Shown piece after piece: positions 7,416-16,785 of a DNA stretch of 64,000 nt (its first letter is position 1; each line of letters begins with the position of its first letter). The notes under the pieces were generated by a model. It was not told where the DNA came from and searched no databases. It saw only the letters and a program-made list of their open reading frames with translations. The position numbers and the translations under genes are program-made. This DNA is from Candidatus Poseidoniaceae archaeon (GTDB taxonomy: Archaea; Thermoplasmatota; Poseidoniia; Poseidoniales; Poseidoniaceae): positions 1 to 64,000 of the forward strand of contig CASIAP010000007.1 in NCBI GenBank assembly GCA_949372645.1, read 5' to 3'.

Positions 7416-8123
7416 ATGGACGAGCAAGTCGAAGCCGCAGTAGCCGCTTTCCGGAACGGAATGCCTGTGTGTTTATTTGATTCAGAAAAAAGGGAAGGGG
7501 AAACAGATTTATTGTTTCCAGCCCAAAGTGCAGTCCCTGCCACAATGCGTCAATTGAGGATGGATTGTGGAGGCCTCTTGTTCCTTGCCATCGGCCATGA
7601 AATTGGAGAATTATTTTCTCTACCGTTTCTCCAAGACCTTCATACTCAAAAATCTCTTAGTGAACAATTTCCAGTGCTCACTCACCTTGTTACCAATGAC
7701 CTGCAATATGACTCACGTTCTGCTTTCACCTTGTCGATGAATCATCGAGAGACCTATACCGGTATCACTGACCATGACCGAGCGCTTACAACTCGTCGAT
7801 TTGCGGAATTATCGGCTGAGTTGACTGAAGCAGGCATTTCCGGAGATGAGGCGCAATCTGCTTTGGGTAAAGAATTCCGTACTCCTGGCCATATCCCTAT
7901 CTGCCGTGAAACAGAAGGTGGCCTTTCACGAAGACAAGGTCATACTGAATTGGCCGTTGGGCTTTCACGCCTTGCGGGTCTGACGCCAGTAGTCATCGGA
8001 GCAGAGATGCTGCAAAGTGATGGCGATGACGCACTCTCAGTGGCTGATGCACGCCTTTGGGCGCAAGAGCGAGGCATTCCCTTCATTGAAGGAGCCCAGT
8101 TAATTGAAGCCTTGAATTCATAA
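7416..8123 (+). CDS. ribB: 3,4-dihydroxy-2-butanone 4-phosphate synthase
   Basis: The enzyme converts ribulose 5-phosphate to the four-carbon precursor of the riboflavin xylene ring and needs Mg2+. Typical motifs are visible: EKREGETDLLFPA near residue 26, TGITDHDRALT, and the C-terminal RRQGHTELAVGLSRLAGL. Length is 235 residues, as usual for single-domain RibB. It has no GTP cyclohydrolase II fusion, in line with archaea. It is the first gene of a four-gene riboflavin/FAD operon. Confidence 0.93.
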   Translation: MDEQVEAAVAAFRNGMPVCLFDSEKREGETDLLFPAQSAVPATMRQLRMDCGGLLFLAIGHEIGELFSLPFLQDLHTQKSLSEQFPVLTHLVTNDLQYDSRSAFTLSMNHRETYTGITDHDRALTTRRFAELSAELTEAGISGDEAQSALGKEFRTPGHIPICRETEGGLSRRQGHTELAVGLSRLAGLTPVVIGAEMLQSDGDDALSVADARLWAQERGIPFIEGAQLIEALNS

Positions 8124-8189
8124 AGATTGGAACATCGGCATGCCGGTAAAACCTTGAGGGACTATACTTTCACATCAACAGGTGAGCAG

Positions 8190-8642
8190 ATGAAACGGGT
8201 CATGGCAGTCGGAGTTTTTGACTTACTTCATGCAGGTCATTTGCACTACATGGAGCAGGCTAAATCACTTGGAGATCATCTCACCGTTGTCGTTGCTCAC
8301 GATGACACAGTACGTATGCGCAAGCACGAACCAGTTACTGGCCAAGAACTTCGTCGCAGAATGGTTGAAGGGTTGAAACCAGTTGACCAAGCCATTATTG
8401 GAAATTCACCTGATGTGCCAATTTTCGACATATTGCCTCATGTCAAACCCGATATAATTGCTTTGGGATATGATCAAGAACACGCAGAGGACAGAATCCG
8501 TTCAAAATTAGATCAAATCGGATTTGGCCACATCCAGGTGACGCGTGTTGAAGGACTCTCAGATGATTTGGACGGTACGCGTAAGATTATCGCTCGAATT
8601 CTTCAACTCTCCACTCAATCCAATGAGGAAGATGATGCTTGA
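8190..8642 (+). CDS. ribL: Archaeal FAD synthetase (FMN adenylyltransferase)
   Basis: This cytidylyltransferase-family nucleotidyltransferase of about 150 residues transfers AMP to FMN. The HxGH nucleotide-binding motif is in GVFDLLHAGHLHYM at the N-terminus, and GYDQEHAEDRIR with a downstream TRKI segment completes the RibL pattern. I place the start at ATG 8190, preceded by GGTGAG. A TTG in frame at 8127 would add 21 unlikely residues. Its stop overlaps the riboflavin synthase start (TGATG). In this operon it takes the pathway past riboflavin to FAD; no riboflavin kinase gene is visible here. Confidence 0.9.
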   Translation: MKRVMAVGVFDLLHAGHLHYMEQAKSLGDHLTVVVAHDDTVRMRKHEPVTGQELRRRMVEGLKPVDQAIIGNSPDVPIFDILPHVKPDIIALGYDQEHAEDRIRSKLDQIGFGHIQVTRVEGLSDDLDGTRKIIARILQLSTQSNEEDDA

Positions 8643-9247
8643 TGTTTACCGGTATTATTCAAGGAGCGGGTACAGTGCTTGGCATTGAAGAGAAACAGGC
8701 CATTCATACCCTTCGAATCGAATTACCAGACACATCATCTCTGGAAACAGGCGCAAGTGTCTCGATTGATGGCGTATGCCTTACAGCGGTTACTATTCAA
8801 GATACAGTTGTCGATTTTGATGTCATCTCAGAAACCCTTACTCGAACCACGCTTGGCCAGCTTACAGTCGGTCAGTATGTTAATGTTGAACGTTCTTTAA
8901 AATTTGGAGATGAGATCGGTGGTCATTTACTTTCAGGTCACATCATGGCCACAGGTATTCTGCATTCCAAAAAAGAACGAGGAGAAGGTATTGATTACTC
9001 AGTCCTCGTTCCAGTCAATATGAGGAAATATGTGATGGAGAAGGGTTACATTGCAGTTGATGGAATTTCGTTAACCATCGGAAAAGTTCATGAAGGCACT
9101 TTTTCACTTCACATCATTCCCGAAACACTCCGCTTAACCACACTTGTCGACAAAGAAGTTGGCGATGCAGTCAATCTGGAAATCGATTCCACAACACAAA
9201 CTATTGTAGCAACAGTGGAACGTGTTCTTAAAGAAAAAAGGAGTTAA
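8642..9247 (+). CDS. ribE: Riboflavin synthase, bacterial two-domain type
   Basis: The enzyme dismutates two molecules of dimethylribityllumazine into riboflavin plus the pyrimidine. It begins with the hallmark MFTGIIQGAGTV and shows the two-fold repeat of the family: SIDGVCLTAV with LTRTTLG in half 1, and AVDGISLTIG with RLTTL in half 2. Length is about 201 residues, as in bacteria and fungi. Many archaea use the unrelated RibC instead, so this gene is probably bacterial in origin. I prefer ATG 8642 over the TTG one codon earlier. It ends 5 bases before the lumazine synthase start. Confidence 0.93.
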   Translation: MFTGIIQGAGTVLGIEEKQAIHTLRIELPDTSSLETGASVSIDGVCLTAVTIQDTVVDFDVISETLTRTTLGQLTVGQYVNVERSLKFGDEIGGHLLSGHIMATGILHSKKERGEGIDYSVLVPVNMRKYVMEKGYIAVDGISLTIGKVHEGTFSLHIIPETLRLTTLVDKEVGDAVNLEIDSTTQTIVATVERVLKEKRS

Positions 9248-9251
9248 TCAT

Positions 9252-9650
9252 ATGCCAAATATTGCCCTCATATGTGGATCTTTCCACCGTGCTGAAATCG
9301 AACGTATGCTTGCATGGGCTCGCGAAGAAGCAACAGCGCATGGCCTCGAGATTACCGATGTGGTATGGGTTCCTGGCGCAATGGAAGTGCCTCTTGCTCT
9401 GGACCGTCAGTTATCTGATGATGAGGTCGATGGAGCAGCATGTCTTGGTATCATCGAAAAAGGCCAGACACAGCATGGTTTGGCAATGGGCCAAGCCGTC
9501 ATCAAAACCATCATTGAATTACAACTTGTTCATGAAAAGCCAATCGGTTTAGGAATCATTGGACCGGGCGCTGAACCCGAACATATCGAACCTCGACTTG
9601 AGGCGCATGCTCGGGCTGCAGTCGCTGCAATCGCATCCATGCTCCAATGA
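9252..9650 (+). CDS. ribH: 6,7-dimethyl-8-ribityllumazine synthase
   Basis: This protein joins the RibB product to the pyrimidine intermediate; the family forms pentameric or icosahedral shells. Motifs are ALICGSFHRAEIERML near the start, VPGAMEVPLAL, and LGIIEKGQTQHGLAMG, which carries the His that acts in catalysis. Length is about 132 residues. ATG 9252 follows GGAG at 9239-9242 and is chosen over an in-frame upstream start within ribE. It is the last recognisable riboflavin gene of the operon. Confidence 0.93.
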   Translation: MPNIALICGSFHRAEIERMLAWAREEATAHGLEITDVVWVPGAMEVPLALDRQLSDDEVDGAACLGIIEKGQTQHGLAMGQAVIKTIIELQLVHEKPIGLGIIGPGAEPEHIEPRLEAHARAAVAAIASMLQ

Positions 9651-9671
9651 ATCACTCATTGAGGTTTCAAC

Positions 9672-9920
9672 ATGCAAGCATCAAAGTTTCAGCAATTGCG
9701 TGCAAACCCCTTGTTTCGCTCCTTCATTCTTTTCTCAATTTTCCGTGCATTCTATGGTGCTGGTATTCTTGCAGTCACCTATTTCCTTTCCACTTCCGCC
9801 GAAGCACCTTTGCCCGTTTCAATCGGTTTTCTTCTTTTTTCCATGATTTTTTCTCGTTGGCTGTTTAAACAAATCAAAGGTCGGAAAGGTTCGACTGATG
9901 AATCACAATCTGTCGAATGA
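9672..9920 (+). CDS. Small two-segment membrane protein
   Basis: The protein has 82 residues with two hydrophobic segments (about 18-38 and 47-65), followed by a basic and then acidic tail (KQIKGRKGSTDESQ). It resembles small DUF4229-like membrane proteins by pattern only. It starts 21 bases after ribH on the same strand and could be the last gene of that operon, or stand alone. No function can be given. Confidence 0.6.
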   Translation: MQASKFQQLRANPLFRSFILFSIFRAFYGAGILAVTYFLSTSAEAPLPVSIGFLLFSMIFSRWLFKQIKGRKGSTDESQSVE

Positions 9921-9988
9921 GTTCTAATGCTTCGATGTCAATGTTCAAGTGATGAATCCTCGTAACAAGGTTGTAGGAGATACAAATC

Positions 9989-10915
9989 ATGTCGAAAGTT
10001 CACAATGTCATCATCATCGGTTCAGGGCCTGCAGGATACACTGCTGGACTGTATGCAGCTCGAGCAATGCTTGAACCACTTATGTTTGCAGGCTATATGT
10101 CTGGAGGTCAGTTAATGCTTACTTCGGACGTAGAGAACTTCCCAGGATATCCAAAGGGCATTGGAGGTCCTGAGATGATGATAGAATTAAGAGAACAAGC
10201 TGAACGGTTTGGACTCGAAGTTCGTGACCAAAATGTCGAATCCGTCGACCTGTCTGAACAACCTTACAAAGTAGTTGTCGAAGGTGAGACATTTCTCACT
10301 CAAGCCATTATTGTTTCAACTGGTGCAGAATCAATTTGGTTGAATGCTCCTGGTGAAGAAGCACAGAAAGGGAGAGGTATTTCGACCTGTGCAACCTGTG
10401 ATGGTGCATTTTTCAAGAATGAAGAAGTGATGGTCATTGGTGGTGGCGATTCTGCTTGTGAAGAGGCAACTTTCCTCACACGGTTCGCTTCTAAAGTAAC
10501 ACTTGTTCACCGTCGAGATACTTTCCGTGCTTCAACCATCATGTATGAGCGAGCACTTAAGCATGAGAAAATTGAAATCAAAACTTTCCGGCAAGTGAAG
10601 GAATGGCTTTCAGATGAAAAAGGCTTGACAGGTGCGGTACTTGAGGATCCAAGAGATGGAACCACCGAGAACATCAATGTCACAGGCGCGTTTATTGCCA
10701 TTGGCCATAAACCGATTACAGGTTTCCTTGAAGGGCAAGTCGAGGTCGATGAAGAAGGCTACATTCTTCACAAGAGACATACGATGACTTCTGTTGAAGG
10801 TGTTTTTGCAGCCGGAGATGTTGTCGATACCCGTTACAAACAAGCGATTACTGCTGCTGGCATGGGTTGTCAAGCAGCTATGGATGTTGAAAAGTGGCTT
10901 GAAGATCAACATTGA
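9989..10915 (+). CDS. trxB: Thioredoxin reductase
   Basis: This FAD and NAD(P)H disulfide reductase has 308 residues. It has FAD-binding GSGPAGYTAGLYAARA at the N-terminus, the redox-active pair CATCDG in the centre, a second dinucleotide-binding GGGDSACEEA, and the C-terminal FAD motif GVFAAGDVVD. All active residues are present. It reduces thioredoxin in the cytoplasm. Its position just after the FAD operon may be coincidence, though the enzyme needs FAD. A small gap leads to the E1-rhodanese gene, which also handles sulfur. Confidence 0.93.
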   Translation: MSKVHNVIIIGSGPAGYTAGLYAARAMLEPLMFAGYMSGGQLMLTSDVENFPGYPKGIGGPEMMIELREQAERFGLEVRDQNVESVDLSEQPYKVVVEGETFLTQAIIVSTGAESIWLNAPGEEAQKGRGISTCATCDGAFFKNEEVMVIGGGDSACEEATFLTRFASKVTLVHRRDTFRASTIMYERALKHEKIEIKTFRQVKEWLSDEKGLTGAVLEDPRDGTTENINVTGAFIAIGHKPITGFLEGQVEVDEEGYILHKRHTMTSVEGVFAAGDVVDTRYKQAITAAGMGCQAAMDVEKWLEDQH

Positions 10916-10930
10916 CCTCTCAATGAGTTT

Positions 10931-12136
10931 ATGTCCGAGCCCTGCTTGGACAGTTTGGGATTGCTTGTGGATATTGATGTACAACGTTATGCGCGTCACA
11001 TCACCTTGCCACAAGTTGGGCTTGAAGGACAACGACTGCTTTGTCAATCGAGCGTTCTAGTTATCGGGGCAGGAGGGCTTGGGAGTCCAGTCCTTCTCTA
11101 TCTCGCAGCAGCTGGCATCGGCCACATTGGAATTGTTGATGATGATGTTGTCGATCTCTCGAATCTTCAACGGCAAGTCATTCATTCGACTTCTGCTGTC
11201 GGTCAGCCAAAAGTAGAATCTGCTCGTAACCGCCTCCTTGAATTAAATCCTGAGTTGAAAATCTCCACTTTTGGAATTCGTTTGACGCCAGAACGTGTTG
11301 AATCAATATTGAGTGAAGGCTGGGATGTCGTAATTGATGGAACGGATAATCTCCCCACACGGTACCTCATTGATGATGCATGCTTTTTGAATAATACGCC
11401 TTGGGTTTATGGTTCTATATATCGTTTTGAAGGCCAAGTGAGCGTCTTTAATCACAAACAAGGGCCATGCTATCGTGATTTATTTTCAGAACCGCCACCG
11501 CCTCAATCTGTTCCTTCATGTGAGCAAGGTGGAGTTCTTGGCGTCTTACCAGGAGTGATTGGTTCCTTGCAAGCCAATGAAGCCATCAAGATAATTCTTG
11601 GACTCGGTGAAGTACTCAGTGGTCGGCTTCTCATCTATGATGCTGAATTAATGACCTTTGAAACGCTTCGATTCTCACAGAACTCTGAACGTGAAATCAT
11701 TTCTGATTTATCATTGAGTACGGCTATGTTTGACGATGAGGCATGGTGCATGCGAGTGACACGGATGGGTGATATTGATGAAGGAGATACTTCTGCGTCC
11801 AAAACAATGTTCAATTCTCTTTCAATGAATGATTTTGTCGAACGCAGAAAAACCGGCTGGACGCCTTTTCTTCTCGATGTTCGTTCTGAAGGTGAGTATC
11901 AACGTGCACATGTTGCTTCCACTGACCTACAAATCAATCATGAAGCAGTACTCTCTATGACTGATTCCATCCCGAAAGACAGGGAAGTGGTGGTTCTGTG
12001 CCGAAGCGGAATGCGTTCGCAAATGGCTGCGATGTTTTTGATAAGAGCAGGTTATGATGGCTCTTCACTTTACAACCTTGAGGGTGGCATCATTGCTTGG
12101 AAATCAGTCGCTCCAGACGAGATTGTTCGTGGCTGA
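10931..12136 (+). CDS. MoeB/ThiF-type adenylyltransferase fused to a rhodanese domain
   Basis: The protein has 401 residues. An E1-like domain (about 15-265) adenylates the C-terminus of a ubiquitin-like sulfur carrier (ThiS, MoaD or SAMP), and a rhodanese domain (about 295-400) supplies sulfur. The E1 part has RYARHITLPQVG, GAGGLGSP for ATP binding, and the adduct Cys C197 in PSCEQGGVLG. The zinc-site pair CxxC of E. coli MoeB is incomplete (CYRD), as in the MoeZ subgroup. The rhodanese Cys is C357 in VVLCRSGMRS. Architecture matches MoeZ and MOCS3. Likely roles are thiamine, molybdopterin or tRNA thiolation; the molybdenum genes in this window make molybdopterin attractive. Confidence 0.88.
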   Translation: MSEPCLDSLGLLVDIDVQRYARHITLPQVGLEGQRLLCQSSVLVIGAGGLGSPVLLYLAAAGIGHIGIVDDDVVDLSNLQRQVIHSTSAVGQPKVESARNRLLELNPELKISTFGIRLTPERVESILSEGWDVVIDGTDNLPTRYLIDDACFLNNTPWVYGSIYRFEGQVSVFNHKQGPCYRDLFSEPPPPQSVPSCEQGGVLGVLPGVIGSLQANEAIKIILGLGEVLSGRLLIYDAELMTFETLRFSQNSEREIISDLSLSTAMFDDEAWCMRVTRMGDIDEGDTSASKTMFNSLSMNDFVERRKTGWTPFLLDVRSEGEYQRAHVASTDLQINHEAVLSMTDSIPKDREVVVLCRSGMRSQMAAMFLIRAGYDGSSLYNLEGGIIAWKSVAPDEIVRG

Positions 12137-12239
12137 CACGGCTTTACTTTCCGAACTCGTGAATTAAGCATTCATCTCATTTAACAGGGGTGAGGTTCAA
12201 GTCTCAACAGCCATCCCTGTAGATGAAGGGAGGGAGTTC

Positions 12240-13328
12240 ATGGCCAAAGTCATCGTTGCAGACGAAAATGAAGGTCGCCGTTCCCTTCTTGCCAATACGC
12301 TTGAGCGTGAAGGATTCGACATTACTCGTGCTGCTACTCTTCGACAGGCTGAAGGCACGGCTCTTGTCATTATGCCCGAAGTCGTTTTGATTGATGGAGA
12401 ATGGAAAAACGGTGATGCCATCGATGCAGCACAGCGTCTGATGGGAGACCCTGAATTTGCTTTCAAGTGCCGTATTGTCATTCTTGCACGAAATGTCTCA
12501 CAAGAATACCGAGTGAGTGCGGCTCAGTCTGGGGTTGCTGAAGTCATATCCAAACCGGTTGATATGAAGGTCTTAATTGACCAATTACACAAACATACTC
12601 GGAAGCAATTTGTTCCACCTCCAGCAGATGTGGCTACGGGTCAGAGTGGTGGAGGAAGTTTCGATGTCTCAATGACCATGGGTGACAGTACATGGGCTCT
12701 ACCGATGTTGAAAGGACTTGTTGGGCCAGAAAAAATCAATACAAATTTCATCGATGAAATACTTTCTCAAATGAATGAAGAAGGTTTGGAGGTCAAGACT
12801 GAACTTGATTCATCAGCAATGTCCTCTATGCTTCGTTTAGCTCTCAACAAATTAGTCGAACAAGCGAGTGCTGATGGTGAGCTCATACCTCCAAATCAAT
12901 TCTCTGAAGGAGATGGAGCACAGCAGCAGACCCACTCAGGACCATCTTCTCCAAGTCAAGCCAAACGAGGTGCACCATTAGGGGGTAACGCTGCTTCTGA
13001 AATGAAACAAGGCATTTCCACCTCGATGGGAGGGATTCTTGAAGCACAAGCCCAAGGACTCGCAGATGAAGTCGAAGGGATGATGGATTCAATACTCGAT
13101 GAACAACCAGATCTTATTGCTTTACATAGTTTTGAAACGATGGTCCCGATCGATCCACAAGTACTTGAATTGACTCGGCTGACTACAGAAGTTGTTTCAG
13201 ACCTCATGTGGAATTTAGGTCGTCCTGGTGCTGTATCTGATCTCACACTCATTACACAAATTGAAGATGCTGCACAGATGCTGAGCGATGTATTAGCGGC
13301 TTTACCCGAGGCTGAAGAGGAGGAATAA
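12240..13328 (+). CDS. Receiver-domain protein with an unknown C-terminal region
   Basis: The protein has 362 residues. The first 120 or so form a two-component receiver domain: KVIVADENEGRR with the acidic pocket, VVLIDGEW with the probable phosphoacceptor Asp near 60, and VISKPVD with the conserved Lys. A Pro/Gly linker follows. The rest is helical and acidic with two segments I cannot assign (about 145-225 and 255-362). There is no DNA-binding or histidine kinase domain, so output is probably by protein contact. It is followed by the VTT gene after 2 bases, and that gene by the E1 gene with an overlap. Confidence 0.75.
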   Translation: MAKVIVADENEGRRSLLANTLEREGFDITRAATLRQAEGTALVIMPEVVLIDGEWKNGDAIDAAQRLMGDPEFAFKCRIVILARNVSQEYRVSAAQSGVAEVISKPVDMKVLIDQLHKHTRKQFVPPPADVATGQSGGGSFDVSMTMGDSTWALPMLKGLVGPEKINTNFIDEILSQMNEEGLEVKTELDSSAMSSMLRLALNKLVEQASADGELIPPNQFSEGDGAQQQTHSGPSSPSQAKRGAPLGGNAASEMKQGISTSMGGILEAQAQGLADEVEGMMDSILDEQPDLIALHSFETMVPIDPQVLELTRLTTEVVSDLMWNLGRPGAVSDLTLITQIEDAAQMLSDVLAALPEAEEEE

Positions 13329-13330
13329 GT

Positions 13331-14110
13331 ATGGCTAAATATCCAATTCCTCGGCCCAATGAACTCAGGCTTATCGATCGTAAATCAGACCTCGATGAAC
13401 TTAAAAAAAGCCAACCGAAAATTTACCGTTGGCGTGCACTGATTGGTTTATGTCTCCTCGTATTCTGTGCAGTATGCGGGTTTTTTTTGTTCAAAGATGC
13501 TCAAAAGATTTTGTTCTGGTTTGAGGGTTTAGGGCCGATGGGCCCAATTGTATTCACATTGGGCTTATCTCTTGCTGTTGTCATTATGCTTCCAACTCCG
13601 CTGATTAAAGTGGCAGCTGGAGCTATATTCCCCTTTTGGGTTGCGGCTGCAGCTAATTTCATAGCCTCTTTACTCGGGGGCTTTCTTGCTTTTGTTCTCG
13701 GTAGATGGCTGTTTCGAGAAACAATACAGCGGTCTATTGTCAACGATTCACGTCTAAGGAATATTGAGCATGCCTTAACCGTCGATGCGATGAAAATCTC
13801 TATTCTTGTTCGGTTGTCTCCTCTTATTCCTGATGAGTGGCTCAATTATCTGATGTCTGCAACACCGGTCAGTCTTCGGGTGTACATGCTTTCAAATTGT
13901 TCAGGCATCGTTTATTCTTTGGCATATGCCTACTATGGTCATGCTTTAGGGCGTTTTGCTCTTAATTCATCAGGCATAGAAGGTATGAGCTCAACACCGA
14001 TGGGTAATGCAATGCTCATACTTGGAATATTGGCCTCCATATTGGCTACTGTGATGGTCACTCGCGCCTCAATGAAGGCGCTCAGAGATGTAATTCCTGA
14101 AGAAGAATGA
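13331..14110 (+). CDS. TVP38/TMEM64 (VTT/DedA-like) family membrane protein
   Basis: The protein has 259 residues. A basic N-terminal stretch is followed by about five hydrophobic segments. The family core is visible: a segment with MLPTPLIKVAAGAIFPFW, then NFIASLLGGFLAFVLGRW, the usual VTT signature with a re-entrant loop. Family members move lipids or small ions across membranes, and the exact substrate is usually unknown. The stop overlaps the next start in ATGA. It sits between a receiver protein and a dehydrogenase E1, a grouping I cannot explain. Confidence 0.83.
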   Translation: MAKYPIPRPNELRLIDRKSDLDELKKSQPKIYRWRALIGLCLLVFCAVCGFFLFKDAQKILFWFEGLGPMGPIVFTLGLSLAVVIMLPTPLIKVAAGAIFPFWVAAAANFIASLLGGFLAFVLGRWLFRETIQRSIVNDSRLRNIEHALTVDAMKISILVRLSPLIPDEWLNYLMSATPVSLRVYMLSNCSGIVYSLAYAYYGHALGRFALNSSGIEGMSSTPMGNAMLILGILASILATVMVTRASMKALRDVIPEEE

Positions 14111-16785
14111 AACACTTTCTCATCGAAAGCCCCGTACCGTTCAGCCGTCGCGTTTGTATGGGGGTGGCCTATGGCCAAACCATGAGCCAAGGAGATTTAC
14201 CGGCTATCCATGGAACTGATTGGACTCCGAAAGAGCCATTGGTTTTCTCTCAACCCTTGCTTGCAGAAGCAGCGCGTCGGGAAACTTTACGTTTTATCGC
14301 TCAGCGTCATGATGGTCACCTTTTCCTTATAGCGAATATTTGGGATGTTATGATTGAGAATGAATCTCAACAATTTGAAGGCCCTTCGTGGCATAAATTC
14401 AGTCAACGTTTTGTCGACGCAGTTCAACGAGGATTAATTGCCCAAACCGATGCAAAAATGAAAGAGGAAGTGGATGTGGAAGTCATACCACGTCGAAGTT
14501 TAACGATGTTTTTAGATCGCAGGTGTCAACACTTCTTAGTGGATTTACGTTTAGTATTCCGCCGTTTGGCTCACTACATGTCCATTACCATGGAACAACG
14601 TATTGAATGGCAAACTATGATGACTCGGACACGAATGTTAGATGGTGAATTAAAATCTATTTTTTCAGAAGGCCTTGAAACTCCAGATGGTTCTTCATTT
14701 GGTGGTAAAGGATTCCGTTCAACTTGGCAAGAAGGTGTTGTTGCAGTGGCTACGGCTCTTGACCGTCAACCTGATTCTCCTCGTGACGCTCGACCTGGAA
14801 AGGGCTACGATGGCGACCTTGTCGCTCCAATGATACGAGATATTGGCCTTGGATTAGCCATGGGTGATACTCCATTGGACGTCATGGCTGCAAATTTAGG
14901 AAAAGTAGGTTCGAATCAAAACGGAGGTTGGGATGATGCAGGTGGTCGCGATCTCCACGTTGGAGCATGGCATGTTGGAGTTTTACCTCCAACTGCTCCA
15001 CTACCGATTGCCAGTGTTACGATGACTGGTCTTGCTTTTGCTGCGTGGCACCAAAATCTCAATCGGTTCCAAGTGGCTTGTATTGGAGAAGGAGCATCAT
15101 CTTCTGGAGAATTTTGGGAAGCCATGAATCTCGCTGGAGCACGAGGCCTTCCAATCACCTATATTCTTCAAAATAATCAAATCGCTTTAGACACTTCTCC
15201 AATCAAACAATCGGGTGTTGAAGTATGGGCGGATAAAGCCACTGCCATGGGTTTCCCAGCATGGACCATCGATGGATCAGATCCAGCAGCATGGTATGCA
15301 AGTACGGCTTGTGCTCGTGAATTTGCTTTGAACGGAGGTGGGCCAACACTCATCCATGTCGAAACAATGCGTGGATGTGGCCATGCTCATCATCATGATG
15401 ATTTGTATCTTGGAAATGAATCTGGAACTCCTCCCGGATATGTGGACCGCGATTTGCTTGCCTATTGGGAAGCGAAAGATCCGATACCAACTCATCGCCA
15501 ATTGCTTCTTGACCTCGGTCTTGAAGAATCAGTATTACTGGAAATGGAGGCACAGGAACAACATGATGTGGAAACTGCTCGAATGGAACTTGAGCAAATG
15601 GCATGGCCAGAACCAGAAACGGTTACGAAAGGCGTCACGTTATTGAGCGATGCTGAATCGCATGAAGAGCGCTTTACTCGTTTGTCGCTTAGTCAAGAGA
15701 CTGAAGTGATTGAATCAACTCTTGAGATTGGTGAAACTACGCTTACCTATGCAGAAAAGGGTGGCTGGACCTATGCTCGTTCTATTCAACAAGCCATGGT
15801 GGATATCGCAACACGTCACGGCGATGATTGTATCTTCATCGGTGAAGATATGGAAGTTGCAGGCGCCTTTGGAATGAATATGGCCTTGAAAAATGCAGGC
15901 CATTCAGAAAAACTTCTTGATATGCCGTTGTGTGAAGCAGCGATTGTTCACACAGGCGTAGGAACTGCCCTCTCCGGTATGCGTCCGATGGTTGAGATAC
16001 AATTTGGTGGATTTGCAGCACTTGGCTTCAACGCTTTAGTCAACAATGCAGCCATGCTTCGTTGGCGCTGGGGTGCTGATTGTCCAATGACCATTCGTAT
16101 ACCTTTAGGTGGCCGTACACGCTCCGGACCGTTCCATGCCAACATGATTGAGTCTTGGTTTGCCAATGACCCTGGATTGGTTGTTGTTGCCGCAGGAACG
16201 CCTCAAGATGCGTATGACCTTCTCATGGAAGGTGCAGAATTAAATGATCCCGTACTCTTCTTAGAACACATTGGATTGTATGGTCTACGTGGAGGAATGA
16301 CTGGCTGGGGTCAAAATATCAACCAAGTAGTTGATACGGAAACAGTCAAACAAGCCATTGCTAAAGGAGAGAGATACAAACTCGGTAAGGCTGCAGTGGT
16401 CCGTGGTGGACGGGATGTAACGTTAGTTACCTGGGGTTCAATGCTTCATGTTGCCCATCAAGCTGCGGAGCACCTTGCTTCTGAAGATATTGAGGTCGAA
16501 ATCGTTGACTTGCGAACACTTCTTCCATTTGATGCACAAACATGCATTGACTCCGTTCAAAGAACTGGTCGTCTGGTTGTACTCCAAGAAGGTCAATGGT
16601 GCGGTGGATTAGGTCACAGTATTCAAAGTCGAATATTGGAATCATGTTTCTATTCTCTTGAAGCAGCACCTCTTGTCATTGGTGCCTTAGATACACCCGT
16701 TCCATTCTCTCCCCCGCTTGAAAATTTCACTATACCTTCACTTGAGCATGTGATCAAAGTATTACGCTTAACCGTTCAATCTTGA
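14107..16785 (+). CDS. Fused alpha/beta E1 component of a 2-oxoacid dehydrogenase
   Basis: The protein has 892 residues. The E1-alpha part (about 200-510) carries the thiamine-diphosphate motif from GEG (327-329) to QNN (355-357), with SSSGEFWEAMNLAGARGLP between. The E1-beta part (about 540-890) has FIGEDMEVAGAFG and GVGTALSGMRPMVEIQFGGF followed by the PVLFLEH segment. It decarboxylates a 2-oxoacid (pyruvate or branched-chain) and passes the acyl group to a lipoyl E2. No E2 or E3 gene is in the window. The first 200 residues are an extra N-terminal region of the fused type. The start at 14107 overlaps the VTT stop; in-frame ATGs a few codons later are alternatives. The end overlaps the convergent aquaporin gene by 10 bases. 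Confidence 0.87.
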   Translation: MKHFLIESPVPFSRRVCMGVAYGQTMSQGDLPAIHGTDWTPKEPLVFSQPLLAEAARRETLRFIAQRHDGHLFLIANIWDVMIENESQQFEGPSWHKFSQRFVDAVQRGLIAQTDAKMKEEVDVEVIPRRSLTMFLDRRCQHFLVDLRLVFRRLAHYMSITMEQRIEWQTMMTRTRMLDGELKSIFSEGLETPDGSSFGGKGFRSTWQEGVVAVATALDRQPDSPRDARPGKGYDGDLVAPMIRDIGLGLAMGDTPLDVMAANLGKVGSNQNGGWDDAGGRDLHVGAWHVGVLPPTAPLPIASVTMTGLAFAAWHQNLNRFQVACIGEGASSSGEFWEAMNLAGARGLPITYILQNNQIALDTSPIKQSGVEVWADKATAMGFPAWTIDGSDPAAWYASTACAREFALNGGGPTLIHVETMRGCGHAHHHDDLYLGNESGTPPGYVDRDLLAYWEAKDPIPTHRQLLLDLGLEESVLLEMEAQEQHDVETARMELEQMAWPEPETVTKGVTLLSDAESHEERFTRLSLSQETEVIESTLEIGETTLTYAEKGGWTYARSIQQAMVDIATRHGDDCIFIGEDMEVAGAFGMNMALKNAGHSEKLLDMPLCEAAIVHTGVGTALSGMRPMVEIQFGGFAALGFNALVNNAAMLRWRWGADCPMTIRIPLGGRTRSGPFHANMIESWFANDPGLVVVAAGTPQDAYDLLMEGAELNDPVLFLEHIGLYGLRGGMTGWGQNINQVVDTETVKQAIAKGERYKLGKAAVVRGGRDVTLVTWGSMLHVAHQAAEHLASEDIEVEIVDLRTLLPFDAQTCIDSVQRTGRLVVLQEGQWCGGLGHSIQSRILESCFYSLEAAPLVIGALDTPVPFSPPLENFTIPSLEHVIKVLRLTVQS

